DNA from: Bacillus sp. WMMC1349
GTDB lineage: Bacteria; Bacillota; Bacilli; Bacillales; Bacillaceae
Length of the DNA: 64,000 bases
Direction of reading: 5' to 3'
Assembly: GCF_013155385.1 (NCBI RefSeq)
Contig: NZ_JABJUQ010000007.1
Coordinates: forward strand, 435,001 to 499,000
A program made the position numbers and the translations under genes. The notes under the pieces were generated by a model. The model was not told the DNA's origin. It was given only the letters and a program-made list of their open reading frames with translations, and did no database searches. Positions 8,259 to 16,544 of this stretch are shown here, piece by piece; within the stretch, counting starts at the first letter, position 1; each line of letters begins with the position of its first letter.

Positions 8259-8901
8259 CATTTTTAAAATAGAGACTTGGTTTTTTTTGAAGATAAGTGC
8301 ATGGATTGTGAAAGCTTCTGATGGAGTATACATGATTGATACAGGAATGCCATTTATGGGAAGGAGGATCTTTGAAGAGGCTGAAAAATTAGGAAATTTA
8401 AAAGCAATTCTTTTAACACATGGGCACTCAGATCACGTAGGCGGGTTAAAGAAAATTCTCAAATTGAGAAATATTCCTGTTTATGCTCATCAATCTGATA
8501 TTCAATATATGGAAGGTAAAGAACCATTTCCCGGGAGGAGAAAAGAGGAATATCTTGTTCAACCGGGGATTGTCCAGCCACTTGAAATGATGACTGATGG
8601 GTCATTAAAAGATATACATGAGCTTACCCCTATTCATACACCTGGACATTCTCCAGGACATGTCGTTTACTATCATAAAGAAGATCATGTTTTAATTAGT
8701 GGTGATTTGTTCACATCAAAAAATGGGCAACTGAAAAAACCAATTGCCAGATATACTGCAGATATGGCGAAGGCTATAAAAAGCGGAGGAATTGTAAAAG
8801 AATTGAAGCCTGCTATTGTGAGCATTTGTCATGGCGGTGATATCATTGATCCCCACAAACAAATAGACCAATATTTAGAACACTTAAATGATATTGTTTA
8901 G
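8233..8901 (+). CDS. MBL-fold metallohydrolase
   Basis: 222-residue metallo-beta-lactamase-fold hydrolase. The dinuclear metal motif LTHGHSDHVGG (HxHxDH) lies near residue 60, with HTPGHSPGHVVYY and SGDLFTSKNG as the further metal ligands and a final SICHGGDI histidine. Such enzymes act on lactones, thioesters or glyoxalase-type substrates; the subtype cannot be told here. ATG 8233 was preferred over TTG 8230; a GGGGGCGATGG-like site precedes both. It overlaps the end of the tetR gene. Codon use is AT-rich like its regulator, compatible with joint acquisition. Confidence 0.85.
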   Translation: MKILKVSPNIFKIETWFFLKISAWIVKASDGVYMIDTGMPFMGRRIFEEAEKLGNLKAILLTHGHSDHVGGLKKILKLRNIPVYAHQSDIQYMEGKEPFPGRRKEEYLVQPGIVQPLEMMTDGSLKDIHELTPIHTPGHSPGHVVYYHKEDHVLISGDLFTSKNGQLKKPIARYTADMAKAIKSGGIVKELKPAIVSICHGGDIIDPHKQIDQYLEHLNDIV

Positions 8902-8927
8902 AAAATCATTTTAAGTAAAGGGAAAAT

Positions 8928-9113
8928 GGAGCTGTCTAAAAAGTCCTTTATCAACATGATTCAGGGGGAATTGCGAGACTCCTGCGGGAACAGCGAGCCA
9001 GGCGAGACCCCGCCGGAGCAAGGAACGAGCTCCGAGAAGGCTCGCGGATCGCCCGCGGAAAGCGAGCAAATTCCCCAATTTTTATTCAGCCACACGACTT
9101 TCAGGACAGCCCC
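8928..9113 (+). repeat. MITE-like repeat, copy 2 (full length)
   Basis: 186-bp copy with terminal inverted repeats GGAGCTGTCTAAAAAGTCC and the complement of GGGGCTGTCCTGAAAGTCG. The middle contains AGGCGAGACCCCGCC and GCAAGGAACGAGCTCCGAG, absent from copy 1 and present in copy 3. It fills the gap between the MBL gene and the MFS promoter. Confidence 0.82.
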
Positions 9114-9201
9114 GTTTTTTGCTCAATGAAGGTAACAAACAGATGAGCCTTGGACAATCTTATTTCACTTATTTTGCAAAAAAAATATTTTTGTGAAGAT
9201 A

Positions 9202-9231
9202 TTGACAATTATAATAAAAATAGGATAATAT
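9202..9231 (+). promoter_or_regulatory. Sigma-A promoter of MFS exporter
   Basis: TTGACA at 9202-9207 with TAATAT at 9226-9231 after 18 bases. It lies inside the longest open frame, which shows that translation must begin later, at TTG 9270 behind AAGGTGG. Confidence 0.65.
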
Positions 9232-9269
9232 TTTACGGTAATATATGGTGGAAAGAAGGTGGAACAAAA

Positions 9270-10523
9270 TTGAATAACAGTGTGTGGCAAAGAAATTTTA
9301 CCTTTCTTTTTTATTCTAAATTGGTGAAAATAATTGCAGATAACTTTGCCTTTCATTCTATCCTTTGGTTTTTAATTTTTGATGGTAAAGGGGCTATTGG
9401 TACAGCTTTATTAATAGCAGTCACTTTTCTTCCACAGGCAATTTTAGGCCCAATCATTACCCCGTTTATGAACTCGGATTCTCTAAAAATCTGGATGTTT
9501 TTTTCTGATTTAACGAGAGCGATTCTCTTGCTGATCATTCCAATCTGCTATTTTAGCGGCTTTTCTCCATTATGGTTTATCATCTTTATGATGTTAATGC
9601 ATTCAGCGACAGGCGCTTCTTATAAACCTGCCTCTGTTTCTTTAATTCCGAAAATTGTGAAAAACGATCTTATTCAAAAAGCAAATGCTATTATACAATC
9701 GTCTGAACATATTGTTAGGCTTGCAGCAGTTACACTTAGCGGGATGGTGATTGTTGTAATCGGTGCAGCGCAAACCATGTTAATGACTCTTCCGTTGTAT
9801 ATCATTTCTGGCTGTCTAGTTCTTTTCATTAAATATAAAGAGAAAAATGGTAGTGGTGAAAAAGATAAATTACGCTCAAAAAATACATATATAAAAAGAT
9901 TAAAAAAAGGCTTTGTTCTTGTACGGCATCATCATATTTTATCTCCATTAGCTGTTTATTGTGTTTTTTCAAATTTGGCGTCAGCTCCTTGGGAAGCACT
10001 TTCAGCCATTTACATAGCAGAAGTGGTGAATGGAGGACCAGTTATTCATTCATTATTAAGAGTGACTACAGCTGGAGGTGCCTTTTTGGTAGGATTTGTG
10101 TTAGCAAAAATAAGGGTAAACCGCTTTGGATTATTGTTTATCACTGCTGGGATAATAGAGGGGATTGCTTATTTTATTACCGGAATCAATTCTCTACTGC
10201 CATTAGTGTTTTTAGCTGCGTTCGCACTAGGAGCTACAATTAGTGCCATTAATGTACCTGAGCATACCATTATTCAAATGTCAGTAGAAGATGAAGATCA
10301 ACCACAAGTATCGGCAATTATTAGTACGATTTCTTTTATTATGATTCCATTAGGTGCTATCTTAGCAGGGTATGCAGCAACGATTTTCGGTGTTGGAAAA
10401 GTAATTGCTGTAGGTGGGGGAATTGAAATCATTGCTGGTATTGGAATGCTCATATTTACGAAGCTTGGAAAAGCTCAGCGCTCAGATTTAATAAAAGAAA
10501 AAGTGGAAAGGTTAGAAGTGTGA
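9270..10523 (+). CDS. MFS efflux transporter
   Basis: 417-residue major facilitator with about 12 hydrophobic segments, of the macrolide-efflux/enterobactin-exporter-like branch (NSVWQRNFTFLFYSKLVKII at the start, MHSATGASYKPASVSLIPKIV in the middle loop). It should export a small molecule using the proton gradient; the substrate is unknown. The start is TTG 9270, set by AAGGTGG six bases before and by the promoter at 9202-9231. It sits between a MITE-like repeat and a Rap-Phr cassette in a variable stretch and has no adjacent regulator. Confidence 0.85.
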   Translation: MNNSVWQRNFTFLFYSKLVKIIADNFAFHSILWFLIFDGKGAIGTALLIAVTFLPQAILGPIITPFMNSDSLKIWMFFSDLTRAILLLIIPICYFSGFSPLWFIIFMMLMHSATGASYKPASVSLIPKIVKNDLIQKANAIIQSSEHIVRLAAVTLSGMVIVVIGAAQTMLMTLPLYIISGCLVLFIKYKEKNGSGEKDKLRSKNTYIKRLKKGFVLVRHHHILSPLAVYCVFSNLASAPWEALSAIYIAEVVNGGPVIHSLLRVTTAGGAFLVGFVLAKIRVNRFGLLFITAGIIEGIAYFITGINSLLPLVFLAAFALGATISAINVPEHTIIQMSVEDEDQPQVSAIISTISFIMIPLGAILAGYAATIFGVGKVIAVGGGIEIIAGIGMLIFTKLGKAQRSDLIKEKVERLEV

Positions 10524-10639
10524 GAGTGCAAATTATCATAACACAATTATTGTAAATTAATGATTTATTTTGTAGAATGAGACGTGGTGCAGTTAATGGT
10601 TAGAAAATTCAAATATTAACATGAGAGGATGATCATTAG

Positions 10640-11743
10640 TTGGAAAAAACAAAAATAGCAACTGGAAAAGTTGCGAAGATATTGAATCAATGGTATGGAA
10701 TGATTAAACGACACCAAAAGGCAGAGGCTGCTGCCTTGAAAGAAGAGATTCCTAGTTTATTACAACATATGGATGAAGATCAAGACTTGTTGATCTATTA
10801 CAATCTGTTGGATTTTCGCTATAAAGTTTTGAACGAAGAATTTGAAGAAACAGATAAAGTGTTTCAAGGTATTAAGAAAATTGGGGAAGAAAACACCAAT
10901 AACATGATTGTCTATTACTCTCTGTTTTTCTCGGGCGTATATGAATTTTACAAAAAAAATTATGTTGAAGCGATCCATTTTTATCAGCTTGCAGAAGTTA
11001 AACTTCGTAATATCCCTGATCAAATCGAACATGCAGAATTTCATTATAAACTATCACAGGCATATTATCAGATTGATCAACACCTTATTTCGATGAGTCA
11101 TGTTTTAAAAGCAAGAAGTATTTTTCAAGAAAGTAAAGCATATAAACTGAGAACGATTCAATGCGAAATGGTTCTTGGAGCCAATATGTATGATATGTAC
11201 AGATTTAGTTTGGCAGAGGATCATTACCATAAAGCTTTAAATGAAGCCATGAGTGGAAATTTTAAAAAGCAGGTTGGAATGATATATCATAATCTGGGGT
11301 TGATATATGATAGACAAAAGATCAAAGGGTTGGCTGAAGAATACTTTAAAAAGGCAATTCATATTACCGAACACATAGAATCAACAGATGGGGTTAGAAG
11401 TCTATATATGATGGCAAGCATTTTATACAGGGAAAATCGAACAACCGAAGCGAAAATTTGGTATGACCGAGGCATCAAACATGCCAATTTATCTGGTGAA
11501 GAGGAGTACAAAGCAAAATTAAAAGTCATTCACGCTTTATATGTTGATCACAATGATTCTGCAATAAGAGAATCTTTGCAATATCTTGAACAAAAAAATC
11601 TATGGCCAGATACGTCAGAACTGAATGAACAAATTGCGGAATATTATTTTAAAAAAGGGAATTTATCCAAATCTGTGGAATATTTTAAAAGAGCATTAAA
11701 AGCCAAAAACCAAATCATGAAAGTAACGGAGGTGATAGTATGA
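10640..11743 (+). CDS. Rap-family response regulator aspartate phosphatase
   Basis: 367-residue Rap protein: an N-terminal three-helix region (VAKILNQWYGMIKRHQKAEA) linked to a C-terminal array of about seven tetratricopeptide repeats, for example IYHNLGLIYDRQKIKGLAEE and KGNLSKSVEYFKRALKAKN. Rap proteins dephosphorylate Spo0F or bind response regulators such as ComA, and are inhibited by their Phr peptide. The target of this one cannot be told from sequence. The start is TTG 10640 behind GAGGATGATC. The last codon overlaps the phr start (ATGA), giving translational coupling. Confidence 0.9.
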   Translation: MEKTKIATGKVAKILNQWYGMIKRHQKAEAAALKEEIPSLLQHMDEDQDLLIYYNLLDFRYKVLNEEFEETDKVFQGIKKIGEENTNNMIVYYSLFFSGVYEFYKKNYVEAIHFYQLAEVKLRNIPDQIEHAEFHYKLSQAYYQIDQHLISMSHVLKARSIFQESKAYKLRTIQCEMVLGANMYDMYRFSLAEDHYHKALNEAMSGNFKKQVGMIYHNLGLIYDRQKIKGLAEEYFKKAIHITEHIESTDGVRSLYMMASILYRENRTTEAKIWYDRGIKHANLSGEEEYKAKLKVIHALYVDHNDSAIRESLQYLEQKNLWPDTSELNEQIAEYYFKKGNLSKSVEYFKRALKAKNQIMKVTEVIV

Positions 11744-11865
11744 GAAAACTAAGAATAATCGGAATCTTAAGTGTTTTCACCATCACACTTACTTTTGGGA
11801 CTTTAGATAAAGCAATCATTGACAAACAACCGGAATTTCAAATAGCTGAAAAAGCCATTGTCTGA
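11740..11865 (+). CDS. Phr signalling peptide precursor
   Basis: 41-residue pre-pheromone overlapping the rap stop codon. It has a basic N-terminus (MRKLRIIG), a hydrophobic secretion helix (ILSVFTITLTFG) and a polar tail ending AEKAIV. In known Phr peptides the active penta- or hexapeptide lies at or near the C-terminus; EKAIV resembles PhrG (EKMIG), so it is the predicted mature signal, imported by Opp to inhibit the Rap protein. GGAGGTGATAGT directly precedes the ATG. A hairpin follows at 11877. Confidence 0.87.
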   Translation: MRKLRIIGILSVFTITLTFGTLDKAIIDKQPEFQIAEKAIV

Positions 11866-11876
11866 AACAATAAATA

Positions 11877-11902
11877 AGACTATCGTTGTTAGACGATAGT
11901 CT
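11877..11902 (+). terminator. Hairpin terminator after rap-phr
   Basis: Ten-bp perfect stem AGACTATCGT/ACGATAGTCT with a six-base loop. The downstream T run is weak, so it may act bidirectionally between phr and the converging small membrane gene. Confidence 0.65.
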
Positions 11903-11919
11903 CTACCTGTTTTACACGA

Positions 11920-12171
11920 TTACCCCTTTTTCTTCATCCCCGCAGCCATAAACGGAAGAACAGTCCCAAACAGTATCGTTCCGCCAAAGAAATTGCCGAG
12001 ATACGGCTGTCCCATTATGTAGCAGACAGCGAACACACAGACAGCCAATCCGATCATAACATAGGCTGGATAAAATCTTTTTGGAAAGCTCGTCCTTTGT
12101 GTAATTCGGAAAAATACAAGCCCGATAACCAGCGGGACAATCCATAAGTAAAATAAGATCAATATTTTCAT
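11920..12171 (-). CDS. Small hydrophobic membrane protein, unknown
   Basis: 83-residue protein with three hydrophobic segments (about residues 3-20, 36-55 and 58-76) and a basic C-terminus (GMKKKG). No family was recognised. A TGGAG Shine-Dalgarno lies nine bases before the ATG. It converges with the rap-phr operon and is followed upstream by acetyltransferase debris. A longer overlapping frame on the same strand lacks such features. Confidence 0.55.
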   Translation of the reverse strand: MKILILFYLWIVPLVIGLVFFRITQRTSFPKRFYPAYVMIGLAVCVFAVCYIMGQPYLGNFFGGTILFGTVLPFMAAGMKKKG

Positions 12172-12236
12172 AGCAAAAACTCCATCTTTTTTCTCTTATC
12201 ATAACAAATGGAGAACGAAAAAGCGTCTCCTAAATC

Positions 12237-12360
12237 TTAACTGGGATATTCCTCGCGTAGCAGACCATAAACAAAGTGGTCAACATAACCGTGATGGATT
12301 CGTTCATATTGTCTGAGACATCCTTCTTTTGTAAACCCTAACCTTTCAGGCCGGATATTT
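12237..12360 (-). pseudogene. GNAT acetyltransferase C-terminal fragment
   Basis: Translation on the minus strand gives NIRPERLGFTKEGCLRQYER followed by VDHFVYGLLREEYPS and a stop. That is the typical C-terminal end of a RimJ/RimL-type N-acetyltransferase. No start or N-terminal domain is attached, so only about 40 codons survive. Confidence 0.7.
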
Positions 12361-12427
12361 TATTTTTAGCTCGAAACACAGCCGGATTAGAAATGGCTGT
12401 TAACCATAAAAAATTGGTGTTGAAAAA

Positions 12428-12580
12428 TACTTTTACTTATCAAACGATATGCAAAATTTTATAGATAATAATCGAGAACATATTGCTGAGTTCGGACGAT
12501 TTTTCTCTATAAGTAAAGACGCAGCGAAAACGTTATTGTATGCAATAATATCGTATTGTCAAAGCATCATAATGATACTT
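12428..12580 (+). pseudogene. GNAT acetyltransferase N-terminal fragment
   Basis: The plus-strand frame reads FYLSNDMQNFIDNNREHIAEF and continues to KDAAKTLLYAI, resembling the first 50 residues of a RimJ/RimL acetyltransferase. It then loses the family pattern. It lies in opposite orientation to the C-terminal fragment 70 bases away, so it is not simply the other half of the same gene in place. Confidence 0.5.
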
Positions 12581-12589
12581 TCCTTCTGG

Positions 12590-12783
12590 CTTGGACAAAC
12601 TCCCGTATGTTCACCCATGGTTCAAAAAATGTAGGAGTCTCCTTCTGGAATATGAATGATAAAGATTGGGTAACACCACCTATAGGTAAGATCCACCCCA
12701 GTTACTGGTAGGTGTAATTCCTTTTTGGACCTATGTTAACAAAGAATTAGCTAAAAGTTATGGTAAAGTGCTTGACCTATAAT
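12590..12783 (+). other. Degenerate stretch before MFS terminator
   Basis: Short open pieces in different frames, such as VGVIPFWTYVNKELAKSYGK ending in a stop at 12782, but no continuous gene. It appears to be eroded coding DNA of unknown origin. Confidence 0.35.
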
Positions 12784-12817
12784 AAAAGGAAACAGCTACA
12801 AAGAACTGTTTCCTTTT
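12784..12817 (-). terminator. Terminator of the second MFS gene
   Basis: Perfect 12-bp stem AAAAGGAAACAG/CTGTTTCCTTTT two bases beyond the MFS stop codon, with A/T tracts on both sides. Confidence 0.88.
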
Positions 12818-12818
12818 A

Positions 12819-14018
12819 TTAATGATTTTGTATAGCTTTATGACAAGTCATTTTCCATACAGTTGCCATTAATATAAAAATGATTGCTGTAACGATAGCA
12901 ACGAAAATGGTAAAAACAACAATGGCATTAAATAAAGAAGTTTCTTGTGCAAGATATCCTATACCGAGTACTGGCACCCCTACACCCGTGTAAATCATAA
13001 CATACATGCTGGACATAACATCCCCTTTTATCTTATCGGGTGTTATATCATTAACAAGGGCTAGACTACCCATAAAAGCAAATCCTTGTCCTATACCTGT
13101 AATGATTGTAGATAGTGTTAAAATAAAGATAGAATCCATAGGAACAGCCGTAACTAGTCCGAATAACCCTAAGCATAATAACACTAGTCCTAACCTCATG
13201 GATAAAGTGAATGGTGTTTTATTAAATAAAATTTGTGCAATAACCGAAACGATTAGCATAAGAAAAACCACACCGCCTGTAAATGCCAAATTATTGATTC
13301 CTAGCAAGTTTGAAACATAAGAAGGAATCAAGGACATATACAAAGCTGTAACAGACCAGGCTAAAAATGCAGTTATTCCACCCATAAAAAATGGAACTTT
13401 GATGTTACTTGGCACTTTAGGCTTTTTGATTTGAAAGTTTTCGCCACGGCTTTGAATGGTTTCCGGTATAAACCATAGACTAAAAAACAATGGAAGAACC
13501 ACTATTAAATGAAAAACATATGGGAAAGTTGTTGGATAATTAGTATATTCTGCTATAACACCAGAAATGGCAGGTCCTATGGCAGTACCAGCAGCAGTCG
13601 AGATTGAAGCAATTAAAGCTGCAATCTTCTTGTTTGAGAACGGGTTCAATTCAGAAAGGGCTGCTGTAGCTGCACCACTTATAATACCAACTGATAATCC
13701 TTGAAGAGCCCTAGCAAAAAAAAGCCATTCTATATTATTAGAAAATATAAAAAGAATTGATCCTAAGATCGAAGTAAATAAACCTAAGATGACGATCTTT
13801 TTACGACCAAATCGATCCGATAGTTGGCCAAATAACAACAGGGTAGGTATTAACACCAAAGCATATGTAGAAAAGATAAATGCTAATAAACCAGATGAAA
13901 AGTCCCAACGCTCTTTATATACTTCATAAAGAGGAGAAGGAAGGTTTGTTCCTACCATTACCATTAATAAAGTAAGGCCGACAATCCAAAACGCGTTTTT
14001 ATGCTGCTTTTCTTTCAT
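12819..14018 (-). CDS. MFS drug-efflux-type transporter
   Basis: 399-residue major facilitator with 12 hydrophobic segments. The loop 2-3 signature GQLSDRFGRKKIVILG and the motif GTAIGPAISGVIAEY mark the drug:H+ antiporter 1 branch. Substrate unknown. The start is the ATG at 14018, nine bases after AAGGAGTGG; the longer GTG start at 14039 would include that ribosome site in the coding region. The ArsR-like gene is divergent with about 100 bases between, so it probably regulates this pump. Confidence 0.87.
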   Translation of the reverse strand: MKEKQHKNAFWIVGLTLLMVMVGTNLPSPLYEVYKERWDFSSGLLAFIFSTYALVLIPTLLLFGQLSDRFGRKKIVILGLFTSILGSILFIFSNNIEWLFFARALQGLSVGIISGAATAALSELNPFSNKKIAALIASISTAAGTAIGPAISGVIAEYTNYPTTFPYVFHLIVVLPLFFSLWFIPETIQSRGENFQIKKPKVPSNIKVPFFMGGITAFLAWSVTALYMSLIPSYVSNLLGINNLAFTGGVVFLMLIVSVIAQILFNKTPFTLSMRLGLVLLCLGLFGLVTAVPMDSIFILTLSTIITGIGQGFAFMGSLALVNDITPDKIKGDVMSSMYVMIYTGVGVPVLGIGYLAQETSLFNAIVVFTIFVAIVTAIIFILMATVWKMTCHKAIQNH

Positions 14019-14121
14019 TTTTTTCCACTCCTTAGTCACTAATATTATTTCAAAAGCTATTTTTATTGTATATACTTGTTAATACCATGGTCATCGAAAT
14101 ATGCATGTAGGAGGTTCAACA

Positions 14122-14814
14122 ATGGAATTTAATCCAACTGTTTCGAAATTAGCAGTACTTTTAAGTGACTTATCAAGGTCAAGAATTTTAATTTGTTTAA
14201 TGGATGGTCGCTATCACTCAGCAGGAGAATTAGCACTCGCAGCCAAAATTAAACCACAAACGGCAAGTTTCCATCTTAAAAAAATTGCTGAAAGCGGGAT
14301 TATAAAGGTTAAAAATGAGGGGAGACATCGATTTTATTCTTTAAAAGATGCTGAAAGTGCGGCAATACTGGAATCATTCTTAGCTATTTCCCCTACTCCA
14401 GCAGTAAATTCTTTCAATCAAACTTCCAGCAAAAAGACTATTAAGCTTGCTAGAACTTGCTATGACCATTTAGCTGGAGAATTAGGAGTTAAAATTACAA
14501 GATTTTTAATTCACAATAAATTCTTACTTGAGGCAGATGAAAAGAATTACCTTCTTTCTGAGGATGGCAAAGATTTTTTTAAAGACTTTGGAATTGAGGT
14601 AGATGAGCAAAAAAATAAACGTAGAGCTTTTGCAAGGAAATGCCTAGATTGGACTGAAAGAGAATACCATTTAGCAGGGGCTTTAGGAAATTCGATTATA
14701 ACAAGAATGTTCGAACTTCAGTGGTTTCAAAGAAGAAAAGACACGAGGGCTTTACGTTTAACCGATAAAGGTAAGTGTGATATTCATAAAGTATTTAATA
14801 TTAATATAGAATAA
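14122..14814 (+). CDS. ArsR-type winged-helix regulator
   Basis: 230-residue regulator. The N-terminal third is an ArsR/HTH_20 domain: LSDLSRSRILICLMDGRYHS, then AAKIKPQTASFHLKKIAESG and the wing VKNEGRHRFYSL. The long C-terminal part (FFKDFGIEVDEQKNKRRAFA, ending RALRLTDKGK) is characteristic of the longer YdfF/YczG-like members. The start at 14122 follows GTAGGAGG; the upstream ATG would swallow that site. It is divergent from the MFS pump, the usual arrangement for a repressor of an efflux gene. Confidence 0.85.
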   Translation: MEFNPTVSKLAVLLSDLSRSRILICLMDGRYHSAGELALAAKIKPQTASFHLKKIAESGIIKVKNEGRHRFYSLKDAESAAILESFLAISPTPAVNSFNQTSSKKTIKLARTCYDHLAGELGVKITRFLIHNKFLLEADEKNYLLSEDGKDFFKDFGIEVDEQKNKRRAFARKCLDWTEREYHLAGALGNSIITRMFELQWFQRRKDTRALRLTDKGKCDIHKVFNINIE

Positions 14815-14931
14815 AATATCCTATTGCTCTTTTTCTCATCGACTAAAAAATATATTCCCACTAAGATGGCACCTTTGATATGGCGAAAATAAGAAGCTTA
14901 GACTCACTAAGTCCTCTCAACCAATAAAATG

Positions 14932-14972
14932 AAAGCCGAAAATTCCTTAGCATAGGAAAATCGGCTTTTTTC
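14932..14972 (+). terminator. Intrinsic terminator downstream of arsR-type gene
   Basis: AAAGCCGA pairs with TCGGCTTT, with an inner TTCCT/AGGAA stem, then TTTTTTC. It lies 117 bases past the regulator stop, with nothing coding in between. Confidence 0.8.
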
Positions 14973-15083
14973 ATGTCGAATTTTGCTTAGCCTATGTTTT
15001 CCGCTTTTTGTTGGTAGGAACACAAGTAGAGATCATCATGTATGTTTAGTGTTTACATACAAAATCCTCCTTTTTAGTATGAT

Positions 15084-15113
15084 AAAAAAAGCCGACTCGA
15101 AGTCAGCCTTTTT
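15084..15113 (-). terminator. Terminator of mntH
   Basis: GGCTGACT/AGTCGGCT stem read on the minus strand, followed by seven T residues, starting at the mntH stop. Confidence 0.8.
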
Positions 15114-16392
15114 AACCAGAAATTGTATCGAAGATCAGAAAAATATTAAGTGCAACAATCAGTGCAGCAATTAACCATGATACGATTGTTACCCATTTGC
15201 TATTTTTTAAACTTCCCATAATCCGTTTATTGCTTGTAAAGATAATCAGCGGGATCAGGGCAAACGCGATTCCGAAGGACAAGATAACTTGGCTTAGGAC
15301 AAGTGCAGTTGTCGGATTGACACCTGATGCAATGATGGCAATCGGCGGAATCATGGTAATAAACCTTCTTAAATAAAGAGGAATTCTAAAATTGATAAAT
15401 CCTTGCATGATAATATCTCCGGACATCGTTCCGACAGATGAGCTTGATAAGCCGGCTGTTAACAATCCGACTCCAAATAAAACAGCAGATAAAGGACTGA
15501 CCATGCTGCTAAAGTGATTGAAGGCGACATCCAAGTCTTCAACGAATAAACCGTTCTTATAGAATAATGCGGCAGCAACGATGAGCATACTTGCATTAAT
15601 TGCCCCGGCAACGAGCATCGCAATCAAAATGTCGATAAATTCAAAGCGAAAAATCTTTTTCTTTTCTGATTCCGTTTTCCCAACAACTCTGCGCTGAGTG
15701 AGAGCAGAATGTAAATAAATAGCATGCGGCATGACAGTTGCTCCCAAAATCCCAGCTGCTAAGAGGATGCTGTCAGTTCCATTAAAACGCGGAATGAGCA
15801 TTCCTTTCATAACAGCAGTCAGATCAGGTTTTGCAAAAAAAGTCTGAAAAGCAAAGGCGATCACCACAATAAATAGCATTCCTGTTATCGCTGCTTCAAG
15901 GGGACGGACACCGCGTCTTTGCAGTTCCAAAATGGCAAATGATCCCACTGCAGCAATAATCGATGCTTCAAGAAGTGGAATGCCAAACAACAGATAAAGG
16001 CCGAGAGCTGCTCCAATAAATTCGGCGAGATCTGTTGCAATGACGACAAGTTCTCCTTGGATCCACAAGCCAATAGAGACCGGTTTAGGGAATTCCTGTC
16101 TAGCAATCTCGGGAAGGTTTTTTCCTGTCGCAATCCCAAGCTTAGCTGATAAAGACTGAATAAGCAGCGCCATCAAATTAGAAAATAAAATCACCCATAA
16201 TAGCAAATATCCATATTTAGAGCCGGCAGCAATATTTGTCGCGAAGTTGCCGGGATCTATGTAGGCGATGGCTGCGATAAAAGCTGGGCCTAAGAAAGGA
16301 AGCAGTCTTTTAAATCCTCTGCTTTTTCCCTCCAGAGCATCTTGAGCGTCCTTAGAGATTTTTGTATGTTTGGACATATCGTGACTAACCAT
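15112..16392 (-). CDS. mntH: Manganese transporter MntH (Nramp)
   Basis: 426-residue proton-coupled Mn2+ importer. Nramp signatures are intact: AYIDPGNFATN in helix 1 (metal-binding D and N) and TVMPHAIYLHSALTQRR in helix 6 (metal-binding M, plus conserved H). Eleven or so membrane helices. Sequence tracks B. subtilis MntH closely (GATVMPHAIYLHSALTQRRV). The start at 16392 is set by AAGGTG eight bases before; longer in-frame starts would overlap the promoter and MntR box. Expected to be shut off by MntR when manganese is sufficient. Confidence 0.95.
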   Translation of the reverse strand: MVSHDMSKHTKISKDAQDALEGKSRGFKRLLPFLGPAFIAAIAYIDPGNFATNIAAGSKYGYLLLWVILFSNLMALLIQSLSAKLGIATGKNLPEIARQEFPKPVSIGLWIQGELVVIATDLAEFIGAALGLYLLFGIPLLEASIIAAVGSFAILELQRRGVRPLEAAITGMLFIVVIAFAFQTFFAKPDLTAVMKGMLIPRFNGTDSILLAAGILGATVMPHAIYLHSALTQRRVVGKTESEKKKIFRFEFIDILIAMLVAGAINASMLIVAAALFYKNGLFVEDLDVAFNHFSSMVSPLSAVLFGVGLLTAGLSSSSVGTMSGDIIMQGFINFRIPLYLRRFITMIPPIAIIASGVNPTTALVLSQVILSFGIAFALIPLIIFTSNKRIMGSLKNSKWVTIVSWLIAALIVALNIFLIFDTISG

Positions 16393-16433
16393 GTGATTCA
16401 CCTTGATTCTATATTTTTTCCTTGTACACAAAA

Positions 16434-16449
16434 GTTTCCTCAATGCAAA
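16434..16449 (-). promoter_or_regulatory. MntR operator
   Basis: On the minus strand TTTGCATTGAGGAAAC matches the B. subtilis mntH MntR box TTTGCCTTAAGGAAAC in 14 of 16 positions. It lies just downstream of the -10 element, placing a bound repressor over the transcription start. Confidence 0.85.
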
Positions 16450-16459
16450 ATATACATTC

Positions 16460-16488
16460 ATCATATGATTGGAATGATAAATTGTCAA
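16460..16488 (-). promoter_or_regulatory. Sigma-A promoter of mntH
   Basis: TTGACA at 16488-16483 and TATGAT at 16465-16460, read on the minus strand, with exactly 17 bases between. Confidence 0.85.
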
Positions 16489-16544
16489 CTATTTTATGTT
16501 GAAATAAAAATCAGCATCACTTGGTAGTGATACTGATTGACGAG

